64,000 nt of DNA from Bacillus sp. MUM 116. GTDB lineage: Bacteria > Bacillota > Bacilli > Bacillales > Cytobacillaceae. The stretch is taken from the NCBI RefSeq assembly GCF_001866655.1, contig NZ_MLYR01000017.1, positions 82,817-146,816 of the forward strand, read 5' to 3'. A model generated the notes under the pieces. The model was not told where the DNA came from and did not search any database. It saw only the letters and a program-made list of their open reading frames with translations. Shown here in pieces: positions 44,389-56,606 of this stretch; the stretch's first letter is position 1; every line of letters starts with the position of its first letter. The translations under genes and the position numbers were made by a program.

Positions 44389-45651
44389 ATGCGCTGGGTG
44401 ATACTTGTATTTTTATTTGTTGGTACAGTGCTCAACTTTGCAGACAAATCGGTTGCGGGATATGCAGCAGTCCCGATTATGAAAGAGTTTAGTCTTTCCT
44501 TTACTCAATGGGGACTGGTTGGAAGCAGCTTTTTCTGGCTTTTTGCGATTATGGGTGTGTTGGGAGCCTCATTATCCGACCGGTTCGGGACTAAAAAGTT
44601 ATTAGCGATAATGGTGATATCCTGGGCGGTAATACAAGCTGGATCGTATCTAGTTACAGGGCTAGCCGGACTCGTTTTGATGAGAATACTGTTGGGAGCT
44701 TTCGAGGGGCCTTATTTTGCCACCGCCGCTAACCTTGTGACCAAGTGGTTTCCGCAGGAACGTCGAGGTTTAGCCATTGCCCTTATGAATTCCGGTGGTA
44801 CAATTGGCGGTTTAGTTATGGCGCCAATATTGGTGGCCGGTATTAGTGAAATGGGCTGGAGAAATACGTATGGCAGCTTAGGTCTGTTGAGTGTTGCTTG
44901 GTTTGTCCTGTGGTTATGGATGGGAAAGGAAAAACCACAGCAGGAGGCTCTTACAACTAGCAAAACACAGTCATCACCAAAGATAAAATGGTCGGAAGTT
45001 TCTGGCGCCTTACTGTCCCGTAATTTTATTGTGATTTGTCTAGCCGTTTTTGCATCCTATTGGTTTTTGGCCTGGATTCAAGCCTTTCTTCCTGCCTATT
45101 TTGTCAAAGCGATCCATTTGTCACCAAAGGAGATGGGGAATTATGCATCCATCATAGGGATTGTTTCTGCGATTGGAACATTGCTAATTGCTGTGTTTTC
45201 CGATCGATTATTTCGGAAAAACCAAAACCTCCGCAGATCCCGCGTATTTGTCGGTGGAGGTGGGGTTATTCTAGCAGGTTTGCTTTTCTATTCCATCACG
45301 ATCATTCATAACCCTATATACGTATTAGTTGTTATGTGTGTCGGTAAATCAATGTCGTCTGCCATGTTTGTACTGTGGGTTCCAATTGCTACCAGTTTAT
45401 TGCCTCAAAGGGGAGGTTTAATACTGGGAGTTGGATCTGGATTTGCCCAATTGGCAGGGATTATCGGACCCCTTGTGACTGGAGCTATTGTTCAATCCAC
45501 TGGAGCTAATGTTGTGCTTGGATTTGATCATGCGATTTTATTTGTTGGCACGTTATTAGTATTATTTGGCGCAATGTTCTTCCTGTTCTGTAAGCCCGAC
45601 AAGCAAGGGGCAAACATGGTATATCCAAGTGAAGGTACGACAGTAAGTTAA
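44389..45651 (+). CDS. MFS transporter, probable carboxylate importer
   Basis: 420 residues with twelve predicted membrane helices. The first loop has the MFS signature SDRFGTKKLL, and NFADKSVAGYAAVPIMKEFSLSFTQWGLVGSSFF resembles the anion:cation symporter (ACS) group that carries hexuronates, tartrate and aromatic acids. Ribosome site GGAAGGGTG. It lies between the synthetase and the acyl-CoA dehydrogenase, so it should import the acid that the regulon degrades. Confidence 0.88.
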   Translation: MRWVILVFLFVGTVLNFADKSVAGYAAVPIMKEFSLSFTQWGLVGSSFFWLFAIMGVLGASLSDRFGTKKLLAIMVISWAVIQAGSYLVTGLAGLVLMRILLGAFEGPYFATAANLVTKWFPQERRGLAIALMNSGGTIGGLVMAPILVAGISEMGWRNTYGSLGLLSVAWFVLWLWMGKEKPQQEALTTSKTQSSPKIKWSEVSGALLSRNFIVICLAVFASYWFLAWIQAFLPAYFVKAIHLSPKEMGNYASIIGIVSAIGTLLIAVFSDRLFRKNQNLRRSRVFVGGGGVILAGLLFYSITIIHNPIYVLVVMCVGKSMSSAMFVLWVPIATSLLPQRGGLILGVGSGFAQLAGIIGPLVTGAIVQSTGANVVLGFDHAILFVGTLLVLFGAMFFLFCKPDKQGANMVYPSEGTTVS

Positions 45652-45739
45652 ACTTCTTGTGCGAAACAAAGGTAAAAGAATCCACTTCATACTAATTCTT
45701 TAACCAAACTATAAATGATAAAGTTGGAGGAATACAAAA

Positions 45740-46924
45740 ATGTCAGTAAACACCATTTCGGATTTTCACAAAAAATCTCGTCCCTTTTTTACTCAAGAGC
45801 ACTTGATGTTTCGGGATTCGTTACGCAAATTTCTTGAAAAAGAAGCTGTTCCTTATTTCGATCAATGGGAGAAAGATCGGCTCGTGCCTCGGTCATTTTG
45901 GAAGAAGATGGGTGAGCAGGGTTTTCTTTGCTCGTGGGTAGATGAACGTTACGGCGGACTTGGGCTCGATTTCGGCTTTGCTATCATCCTTGCCGAGGAG
46001 TCAATACGAGTAGGGTATGGATTAGGAGGAGGACACCTGCATAGCTCGATTGTAACTCCTTACATTGCCTCGTACGGTACTGAAGAGCAGAAGCAAAAAT
46101 ATTTGCCTGGCTGTATCAATGGAGACATCCTCACTGCTGTTGCCATGAGTGAGCCTGGAACCGGTTCAAATCTTGCAGGACTTCGCACTACCGCTGTCAA
46201 GGATGGAGACAGCTATATCATTAACGGTCAAAAAACCTTTATCTCTAATGGGATTCAATCGGACTTGGTGGTGGTAGCCTGCAAAACCAATCCGAACGCT
46301 AATCCACCGCATAAAGGGGTCAGCCTCTTTCTTATAGAAGATGGTACACCTGGATTTTCCCGCGGACGGAAGTTGGACAAAATAGGGCTGAATGCTCAGG
46401 ATACTGCGGAATTAATTTTTGAAGATGTGCGAGTACCAGCTTCCAATCTTCTTGGCGAAGAAGGAAAGGGATTCACTTATTTGATGAGCAAGCTTCAGCA
46501 GGAAAGACTCCTAGTTGCTCTTGGTGCCCAAGTTGCTGCTGAGGATATGCTCAGTATGACTGTAGATTATGTAAAAGAGCGTGAAGCATTCGGAAAGAAA
46601 ATCAGCGAATTCCAGAATACTCAATTTAAGCTTGCGGAGATTGCCACGCAAGTTCAAATTGGCCGTACCTTTATTGATGATCTCGTTGTCAAATACATGC
46701 AGGGACAAGATGTGATTACAGAGGTATCTATGGCTAAATATTGGATCACCGATATGGCAAGAAAAAATGCGGCTGAATGCCTGCAACTTCATGGCGGTTA
46801 TGGATTTATGGAAGAATATAAAATCGCCCGCCGTTACCGGGATATTGCCGTTGCCCCGATTTTTGGAGGAACGAACGAAATCATGAAGGTCATCATTGCG
46901 AAAAAATTGGGATTAAATGGATAG
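45740..46924 (+). CDS. Acyl-CoA dehydrogenase, LCAD type
   Basis: 394 residues, FAD-dependent. AVAMSEPGTGSNLAGLRT and FISNG form the flavin site, KYWITDMARKNAAECLQLHGGYGFMEEY the core. At the position of the MCAD base Glu376 it has Gly in IFGGTNEIMK (375-382), while Glu255 in LQQERLLVA matches the long-chain (LCAD) and isovaleryl type base. This points to long, branched or otherwise bulky substrates. It introduces the 2,3 double bond and passes electrons to EtfAB. Last gene of the P3 operon; ribosome site GGAGG. Confidence 0.93.
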   Translation: MSVNTISDFHKKSRPFFTQEHLMFRDSLRKFLEKEAVPYFDQWEKDRLVPRSFWKKMGEQGFLCSWVDERYGGLGLDFGFAIILAEESIRVGYGLGGGHLHSSIVTPYIASYGTEEQKQKYLPGCINGDILTAVAMSEPGTGSNLAGLRTTAVKDGDSYIINGQKTFISNGIQSDLVVVACKTNPNANPPHKGVSLFLIEDGTPGFSRGRKLDKIGLNAQDTAELIFEDVRVPASNLLGEEGKGFTYLMSKLQQERLLVALGAQVAAEDMLSMTVDYVKEREAFGKKISEFQNTQFKLAEIATQVQIGRTFIDDLVVKYMQGQDVITEVSMAKYWITDMARKNAAECLQLHGGYGFMEEYKIARRYRDIAVAPIFGGTNEIMKVIIAKKLGLNG

Positions 46925-46930
46925 CAGTAG

Positions 46931-47412
46931 CCAACATCCCAAAAGGAGAAAAATCATACAAGTGTCACACCTGTAAATAAAACTTATACGGGAATACTGG
47001 CCATTGGAGATTCTGTGATGATAGATATTGCTTCAAGCTTGCATAAAATATACCTGCCATTACAATTGATGCAAAAGTTGGCAGACAAGTTTCACAAGCT
47101 GTTGACCTGGCACCCTCTTATATAGAGTTTAATCATCCTAATAAAGCAGTTATAATTGAGCTAGGGACAAATGGTTATTTCACAAATGACCAAATTAATA
47201 AATTGCTTGGCTCTTTCTCTAAAGCCTATATTTATTTGATCAATACACGTGTACCACGTCCATGGGAAGATAAAGTGAATAAAGCGTTATATAAAAAAGC
47301 CCTAGAAAATGACAATATTATGTTGGTTGATTGGCATTCTGCAGCTATTTACCATCTAGAATATTTCGCAGCAGACGGTGTACATATTGTACCCAAAGAA
47401 TTGAAGCTTTAA
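46931..47412 (+). pseudogene. SGNH acyltransferase (OatA-like) remnant, frameshifted
   Basis: One frame (from about 46931 to 47050) reads TPVNKTYTGILAIGDSVMID with the SGNH block I GDS; the next frame (47053-47412) continues PAITIDAKVGRQVSQAV, IIELGTNGYF (block III) and DGVHIVP (block V). Joining them needs one frameshift at about 47050. The membrane acyltransferase domain usual before this domain is missing. So this is the C-terminal relic of a peptidoglycan or polysaccharide O-acetyltransferase. Confidence 0.75.
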
Positions 47413-47807
47413 CAATTCTAATCAATCAATAGTTAATAATATTCATTTTGGCAAATCAGATATTTCGAAACTATTAAAATGGTTGGTATATGTTCTTAGA
47501 TTCTAATTATTATTATTTTTATAAGTCAATGTCCTTTAGGGTATTGGCTTTTTTTAAGTTCATTAAAGTCTGAATATTATTAGTGAACGTTCATGGTTAT
47601 AAACCATTTTTACGAACGTCTTTAATAGAATTAATAGTAATAGGAGTAAAAAATGGACGATTGGAAATTTTGGTATACAAGCCAGTGGATATATGAAAGG
47701 ATTACGTAAGAATAAACATATATAATAGAAGGAAATTCTTCAAAAAAGACAAGTTTAACACAAAATAAAAAAAGTCCTAATTTCTAAAAATAATCCAAAT
47801 TAGAAAA

Positions 47808-47821
47808 TGTAACCGTATTCA
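47808..47821 (+). promoter_or_regulatory. Candidate cre site, upstream copy
   Basis: TGTAACCGTATTCA, one mismatch to the cre consensus, 138 bases before the binding-protein gene. Confidence 0.4.
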
Positions 47822-47892
47822 TTTTACAAAAATATTACAAGTAAACAAAAATATCGTCCTAACGATTACAGTTGGGCGGATGCTAACATTGA

Positions 47893-47925
47893 GTATGTAA
47901 GGAGATAGCGCTTACATACTTTTTT
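47893..47925 (+). promoter_or_regulatory. Palindrome with T-run enclosing a second cre-like site
   Basis: GTATGTAAG-N9-CTTACATAC perfect dyad followed by TTTTTT. Inside it, AGATAGCGCTTACA (47903-47916) has one mismatch to cre. It could be an operator, an attenuator, or both. Confidence 0.5.
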
Positions 47926-47945
47926 AAAAATTGGGGGGAATATCG

Positions 47946-49232
47946 ATGAAGAAGGTACTGGCATTATTATTGGTAAGCATATTGTTATTGTCTGCCTGCT
48001 CTTCCGGAACAAAAGAAAAAGCCTCCGGCAGTGCAAAGGACACAAAAGAAATAACGGTATTGGCATGGGATCCCAACTTTAACATTAAAGCCATGAATCT
48101 GGCAAAAGAAGCTTATAAGTCTGTTGATCCAAAGCTCAATATCAAAGTGGTGGAAAACGCACAGGCTGATATTGTTCAAAAACTCAATACTTCTCTAAGC
48201 TCTGGAACAACAAAAGGGCTACCAAATATTGTTTTAATTGAAGATTATCGTGCGCAAAGTTTCCTTAAGGCATATCCTGATGCATTCTATGATTTAAGCA
48301 AATATTTCAATGCCGATGATTTTGCCCAATACAAATTAGCCCCAACAAGCTTAAACGGCAAGCACTACGGACTTCCGTTCGATACTGGTGTTACGGGTTT
48401 ATATGTAAGAACGGATTATTTGAAAAAAGCAGGTTATACAATTGATGATTTAAAAAATATCGATTGGAACAAATATATTGAAATTGGCAAAAAAGTAAAA
48501 GCTGCAACAGGAAAAGAAATGTTAACACAAGATCCAAAAGATCTTGGTCTTATTCGAATGATGATTCAATCTGCCGGCTCATGGTATTTAAAGAAAGATG
48601 GAACAACACCTGACTTGGCGAATAACGCAGCATTGAAGGAAGCTTTTACAACCTATAAAGCTATTTTAGATGCCGGTCTTGTGAAACCAGTATCTGACTG
48701 GAGCCAATTTGTAGCTGGTTTTAACAGCGGTGCAGTGGCAACCGTGCCAACCGGTAACTGGATTACTGCTTCAATCAAACAAGAGGCATCCCAATCTGGC
48801 AAGTGGGCAGTGGCCCCGCTTCCAAAACTTCCTGGGGTGGAAAATTCCGTTAATGCTTCCAACCTGGGCGGAAGCTCATGGTATGTTCTAAATGTACCAG
48901 GTAAAGAAAAGGCAGCCGAATTCTTGGCAAAAACTTTTGGTTCCAATGTTGATTTTTATCAAACATTAGTAAAAGAAATTGGCGCAATTGGCACTTACAA
49001 ACCAGCTGCAGATGGTGAAGCCTATAAAGCGGCGGATGATTTCTTCGGCGGCCAAAAAGTGATTACTGATTTTGCAAACTGGACAGCTCAAATTCCTCAA
49101 GTAAACTACGGCTTGCACACTTATGCCATTGAGGACATCCTTGCAGTTTCCATGCAGGATTACTTAAAAGGGAAAGATCTTGACAAAGTGCTTGCAGACG
49201 CTCAAAAGCAAGCGGAAGAGCAAATTAAATAA
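47946..49232 (+). CDS. CUT1 ABC transporter sugar-binding lipoprotein (galactoside)
   Basis: 428 residues from ATG 47946 (GGGGGGA upstream). Signal peptide with lipobox LSAC (LLSACSSG). Family 1 extracellular binding protein: EITVLAWDPNFNIKAMNLAKEAY, LPNIVLIEDYRAQSFL, LNGKHYGLPFDTGVTGLYVRTDYLKKAGY, VPTGNWITASIKQEASQSGKWAVAPLP. Binds an oligosaccharide outside the membrane and feeds the two permeases that follow. Given lacZ and an alpha-galactosidase in the same operon, the ligand is probably a galactoside such as lactose, galacto-oligosaccharide or melibiose/raffinose. No ATPase gene is nearby; a shared MsmX-like ATPase is likely. Confidence 0.9.
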   Translation: MKKVLALLLVSILLLSACSSGTKEKASGSAKDTKEITVLAWDPNFNIKAMNLAKEAYKSVDPKLNIKVVENAQADIVQKLNTSLSSGTTKGLPNIVLIEDYRAQSFLKAYPDAFYDLSKYFNADDFAQYKLAPTSLNGKHYGLPFDTGVTGLYVRTDYLKKAGYTIDDLKNIDWNKYIEIGKKVKAATGKEMLTQDPKDLGLIRMMIQSAGSWYLKKDGTTPDLANNAALKEAFTTYKAILDAGLVKPVSDWSQFVAGFNSGAVATVPTGNWITASIKQEASQSGKWAVAPLPKLPGVENSVNASNLGGSSWYVLNVPGKEKAAEFLAKTFGSNVDFYQTLVKEIGAIGTYKPAADGEAYKAADDFFGGQKVITDFANWTAQIPQVNYGLHTYAIEDILAVSMQDYLKGKDLDKVLADAQKQAEEQIK

Positions 49233-49355
49233 AAAAATTCAATGAGAAATTTAGCCTCAGGAATTCGCTAGCTTCTCCTACTCGGTTTAATGGAGCAAAC
49301 TGATGGGCGGGCAGGATTTCCGGGGCTTTTTCTTTAAGGCAAGGAGTTGAATAGC

Positions 49356-50279
49356 ATGATACCCGCAAAAGCCGACAAGAGCGTTCAGCTAGTAAAATCA
49401 AACCGAAACCTTCGGGTGAAAAATACTTTGATTGGCTGGTCCTTTATTGCTCTTGCAACTGTAATGATTTGTTTATTTTATTTCTACCCGATGATTCAAT
49501 CCCTCATCTTGTCCTTTAAATCAGGTACCGGGATTAATCTGAATTTTGTTGGTCTTGAAAATTATGTTCGTTTATTCAAGGATCCAGTGTTCCTTACCAC
49601 CGTAAAAAATACCGTAATCTATCTCGTCATTCAAGTGCCGATTATGATTATTCTAGCCTTGTTTCTTTCGGTATTACTGAATAATAAAAAACTGAAACTA
49701 AAGGGTTTCTTTCGGACTGCAATCTTTTTACCATGTGTAACTTCACTTGTTGCTTACTCCGTCATTTTTAAATATTTATTTGGCCAAGATGGCATTATCA
49801 ACATCATGCTCATGAAGCTTGCTCTTATTTCGGAACCGATTCAATGGCTGACTGACCCGTTTTGGGCTAAAATCACCATCATTATCGCGATTACCTGGCG
49901 CTGGACTGGATATAATATGATTTTCTTTTTATCAGGGTTGCAAAATATTGATGAATCGATTTATGAAGCAGCTAGAATTGATGGAGCCTCATCCATCCAG
50001 CAATTTTTCAAAATTACGATTCCAATGATGAAGCCCATTATCTTATTTACAACGATTACATCAACGATTGGAACGCTTCAATTGTTTGATGAAGTCATGA
50101 ATATAACGAAGGGGGGACCGGGAAATGCGACGATGACGATTTCCCAATATATCTATAATCTTTCATTTAAATATACGCCTGACTTTGGCTATGCGGCGAC
50201 TGTCTCTTATGCCATTGTAATTCTCATTATCTTTTTCTCTATTATTCAGTTCAAAGTAGCAGGTGATAAAAATGAATAA
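49356..50279 (+). CDS. CUT1 ABC transporter permease 1
   Basis: 307 residues from ATG 49356 (AAGGAG, ten bases). Six membrane helices; the permease EAA loop is YEAARIDGASSIQQFFKITIPMMKP. MalF-type partner of the next gene, with which it overlaps by 8 bases. The 123-base gap to the binding-protein gene contains an imperfect AGCC...GGCT hairpin followed by TTTTTCTTT, which could attenuate transcription so the binding protein is made in excess. Confidence 0.92.
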   Translation: MIPAKADKSVQLVKSNRNLRVKNTLIGWSFIALATVMICLFYFYPMIQSLILSFKSGTGINLNFVGLENYVRLFKDPVFLTTVKNTVIYLVIQVPIMIILALFLSVLLNNKKLKLKGFFRTAIFLPCVTSLVAYSVIFKYLFGQDGIINIMLMKLALISEPIQWLTDPFWAKITIIIAITWRWTGYNMIFFLSGLQNIDESIYEAARIDGASSIQQFFKITIPMMKPIILFTTITSTIGTLQLFDEVMNITKGGPGNATMTISQYIYNLSFKYTPDFGYAATVSYAIVILIIFFSIIQFKVAGDKNE

Positions 50280-51096
50280 TCTTAAACGTATATTCAGCTA
50301 TGCCGTCCTTATCATCGCTTCGATTATTTCGATATTTCCATTTTTATGGATGATTGTCAGTTCAACCAATAAGTCTGTTGATGTCACGAAGGGGAGATTA
50401 CTGCCTGGCAGCCATTTCATGCAAAACCTTCATAATTTAATGGACACGGCAGACCTTGGTACAGCCTTAATGAATTCAGCCAAGATTTCCATTACTACTA
50501 CTGTTTTGGGGATGCTCATTGCCTCTTTAGCCGGCTATGGTTTTGAGATTTATAAAAGCAAGGCAAAGGATGTTGTGTTTAATATCCTGCTGCTTTCGAT
50601 GATGATTCCGTTCGCTGCTTTAATGGTTCCGTTATTCCGAATGTTTGGTACGATTTCACAAACCGTTCCGATGATTGGAATTGATACGCTTACAGCTGTC
50701 GTATTGCCGACCGTTACAACGGCCTTTCTCATTTTCTTTTTTAGACAAAGCACAAAGATGTTTCCAAAGGAAATTCTCGAAGCAGGAAGGATTGATGGTT
50801 TAACGGAGATTGGGGTATTCTTCAGAATTTATATCCCAACGATGAAGACCTCTTATGCCGCAGCAGCCATCATTACCTTTATGGCAAGCTGGAATAGTTA
50901 TTTATGGCCGCTTGTTATTTTGCAATCACCTGAAAAAATGACGGTTCCATTGCTGATATCTAATTTAGGGTCCAGTTACGCACCCGATTTTGGAATTATT
51001 ATGACAGCGATTGTTATTGCAACCTTGCCGGCAGCACTCATTTTCTTCCTCATGCAAAAGCATTTTGTTGCAGGTATGATGGGTTCAGTAAAATAA
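50272..51096 (+). CDS. CUT1 ABC transporter permease 2
   Basis: 274 residues from ATG 50272, inside the end of the previous gene (AGGTGAT ribosome site). Six membrane helices, EAA loop LEAGRIDGLTEIGVFFRIYIPTMK, and a C-terminal LPAALIFFLMQKHFVAGMMGSVK typical of MalG-type permeases. Forms the membrane channel with permease 1. Confidence 0.92.
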   Translation: MNNLKRIFSYAVLIIASIISIFPFLWMIVSSTNKSVDVTKGRLLPGSHFMQNLHNLMDTADLGTALMNSAKISITTTVLGMLIASLAGYGFEIYKSKAKDVVFNILLLSMMIPFAALMVPLFRMFGTISQTVPMIGIDTLTAVVLPTVTTAFLIFFFRQSTKMFPKEILEAGRIDGLTEIGVFFRIYIPTMKTSYAAAAIITFMASWNSYLWPLVILQSPEKMTVPLLISNLGSSYAPDFGIIMTAIVIATLPAALIFFLMQKHFVAGMMGSVK

Positions 51097-54153
<3,057 letters not shown>

Positions 54154-54163
54154 AAAAAGTTGA

Positions 54164-54258
54164 TTCGCAAATAAACCAGGCTTTTTCGCAAATAAAAATG
54201 GTTAATTCGCAAATAAAATAATATATTCGCAAATGAAACTAGAAAATTCGCAAATAAA
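54164..54258. repeat. Five TTCGCAAATAAA repeats phased at 21 bp
   Basis: Copies at 54164, 54185, 54206, 54226 (ATGAA variant) and 54247: intervals 21, 21, 20, 21. The 12-bp core is conserved while the 8-9-bp spacers vary in sequence. Lies between lacZ and the alpha-galactosidase gene. No unique spacers of CRISPR size. Function unknown. Confidence 0.85.
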
Positions 54259-54343
54259 CTATTAAAAATAGCATCTTAAGGGGGGGGCAATAAAAACCCC
54301 CTTATTTTATATATCAAAGAATGCGGGGAAAAAGGTGAAGAGT

Positions 54344-56572
54344 ATGCTAATCCATGTAAATCAAGAAACGAAGCAATTTCATTTAACAAATGGCCAAGTG
54401 AGCTATATTTTTCACGTAATGAAGAATGGGCACCTCGGACATCTTTATTATGGTAAGGCATTACGGGATCGATCCGATTTTTCACATTTGCAAACCTATG
54501 ATGTTCCAACCGCTGCCAGCTGTCATCCTTATGCAGATGATCCCGCCTTTAGCTTAGAAACATTGCGGCAGGAATACCCAGCATACGGTAATTCTGATTT
54601 TCGCGAACCCGCAATCAGTGTGAGTACACAAAATGAGGTGCATATTCCGAACTTTATCTATCAATCTTTTAAAATGCTCGAAGGGAAGCCGCGGCTAGAG
54701 GGCATGCCGGCAACATACGTGGAACATGGACAGGATGCCAGTACAATTCAAATTATTTTAAAGGATGAAAACCTTCAAGCAGAACTAACGTTAAATTATA
54801 CGATTTTTCGAGACCTTCCAGTGATTACAAGAAGTGCTCAGTTGCTGAATGCCGGGCCAGCGAAATTAGACATTGACCGAATGATGGGAGCATCGATTGA
54901 TTTTCCCGATAAGGATTTTATGTTTGTCCATTTAGCGGGGACCTGGTCACGGGAACGCCATGTCAAGGAGCGAAAACTTGAAGCAGGAATTCAGTCCATA
55001 TCCAGTCTGCGCGGTGCAAGTTCCCATCATCATAATCCATTTTTAGCCTTAAAAAGGCCCAATACGACAGAGCTTTTCGGCGAAGTTTATGGCTTTAACT
55101 TTGTCTACAGCAGTAACTTTATCATGCAGGCAGAAGTCGATCATTATGATGTAACAAGAGTAATGGCCGGAAATCATCCGTTTGGTTTCAAGTGGGGCTT
55201 AAATCCTGGGAAATCATTCCAAACCCCCGAAGTAGTGATGATTTATTCCGATCAAGGCTTAAACGGAATGAGTCAGGCTTTTCACACACTTTACCGGGAT
55301 CATTTAATTCCAGCTAAGTGGAAGAAAGAAGAACGCCCTATCTTGATTAATAACTGGGAAGCCACCTATTTTGATTTTAATGAGGAAAAGCTCGTAAATA
55401 TTGCGAAATCAGCGGATGAGTTAGGGATTGAATTGTTTGTCCTCGATGACGGCTGGTTTGGAAAAAGAAATGATGATACGACTTCGCTGGGTGATTGGAA
55501 TGTTGATTGCAACAAGCTTCCGAATGGCCTGGAAAGCTTGGCTGCAAAAATAAATGAACTGGGAATGAAGTTTGGGCTTTGGTTTGAACCGGAAATGATC
55601 AGTCCTGACAGTGATTTATATCGGAAGCATCCCGATTGGGCGGTAGGTTTGCAGCATCTTCCTAAAACCCTTGGGCGGAACCAGCTTGTGCTCGATTTTT
55701 CAAGACCGGAAATTGTTGAGTACCTCTATGAAAAAATGTCCGATATCATAAGAAGGACAAAGCTTTCTTATATCAAATGGGATATGAATCGGAATATTAC
55801 CGAGGCATATTCGCAAAAATTAGCTTCGAATCAGCAAGGGGAGTTTTTCCACCGTTATATCCTTGGGGTATATCATTTATACGAGCGGTTAACAAAGGAG
55901 TTCCCGGAAGTGCTGTTTGAATCGTGTGCCGGCGGCGGAGGACGATTTGATCCTGGGATGTTGTTTTATGCGCCGCAAGCTTGGACGAGTGATGATACGG
56001 ATGCGATTGAAAGGCTGAAGATTCAATATGGGACATCGTTTGCCTATCCAATTTACAGCATGGGTTCCCACGTTTCGGCTGTTCCGAATCACCAAACATT
56101 ACGGTCAACACCTTTATCTACCCGGGCTAATACAGCTTATTTTGGAACCTTCGGGTATGAACTAAATCCATTATCGTTAACGGATGATGAGCGGGAGGAA
56201 ATTAAGGAGCAGGTGGCATTTTTTAAAAAACACCGCAGGTTGGTGCGCGATGGCCATTTTTATCGCTTGTTGAATCCTTTTGAGGGGAATGAGACTGCGT
56301 GGATGATTGTCAGTGAGGATCAATCAGAGGCTTTGGTAGGTTGGTATAAGGTGTTAGCAACTCCGAATTCTCCGAAACAGCAAACTGTAAAACTAGCAGG
56401 GTTGGATTCATCTAAAGAGTATCGTGTTTTTGAACATAATCGAGCTTTTTATGGCGACGAACTTATGCAAGTGGGACTGCCACTTCCGACAGAATTTAAT
56501 GGCGTTAACCGGGACTCAGCGGAACGCTATGGTGACTATCAATCACAGGTTTTCTATTTGAAAGCTGATTGA
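54344..56572 (+). CDS. Alpha-galactosidase, GH36
   Basis: 742 residues from ATG 54344 (AAGGTG six bases upstream). N-terminal beta-supersandwich, then the barrel with VLDDGWFGKRNDD, nucleophile Asp480 in IKWDMNRNIT, substrate loop ESCAGGGGRFDPGML and acid/base Asp550 in WTSDDTDA. These positions nearly coincide with Asp478/Asp548 of the Geobacillus enzyme. Releases alpha-1,6-linked galactose from melibiose or raffinose-type sugars in the cytoplasm. Together with LacZ it lets one transporter serve both anomers. Confidence 0.95.
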   Translation: MLIHVNQETKQFHLTNGQVSYIFHVMKNGHLGHLYYGKALRDRSDFSHLQTYDVPTAASCHPYADDPAFSLETLRQEYPAYGNSDFREPAISVSTQNEVHIPNFIYQSFKMLEGKPRLEGMPATYVEHGQDASTIQIILKDENLQAELTLNYTIFRDLPVITRSAQLLNAGPAKLDIDRMMGASIDFPDKDFMFVHLAGTWSRERHVKERKLEAGIQSISSLRGASSHHHNPFLALKRPNTTELFGEVYGFNFVYSSNFIMQAEVDHYDVTRVMAGNHPFGFKWGLNPGKSFQTPEVVMIYSDQGLNGMSQAFHTLYRDHLIPAKWKKEERPILINNWEATYFDFNEEKLVNIAKSADELGIELFVLDDGWFGKRNDDTTSLGDWNVDCNKLPNGLESLAAKINELGMKFGLWFEPEMISPDSDLYRKHPDWAVGLQHLPKTLGRNQLVLDFSRPEIVEYLYEKMSDIIRRTKLSYIKWDMNRNITEAYSQKLASNQQGEFFHRYILGVYHLYERLTKEFPEVLFESCAGGGGRFDPGMLFYAPQAWTSDDTDAIERLKIQYGTSFAYPIYSMGSHVSAVPNHQTLRSTPLSTRANTAYFGTFGYELNPLSLTDDEREEIKEQVAFFKKHRRLVRDGHFYRLLNPFEGNETAWMIVSEDQSEALVGWYKVLATPNSPKQQTVKLAGLDSSKEYRVFEHNRAFYGDELMQVGLPLPTEFNGVNRDSAERYGDYQSQVFYLKAD

Positions 56573-56606
56573 TTGGAGACAATTTAGGAGAGAATTGAGT
56601 CAAATT

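Larger units (their letters stand above)
47413..47945. other. Control region of the galactoside operon
   Basis: No gene seen. It holds a terminator at 47524-47556 (AGTCAAT / ATTGGCT then T7), a TGAACGTTCA palindrome near 47583, two cre-like sites and a palindromic hairpin, the last three listed separately. Confidence 0.5.

Noticed and set aside
47203..47412. Independent 69-residue protein
   Set aside because: It is the C-terminal end of the frameshifted SGNH relic.
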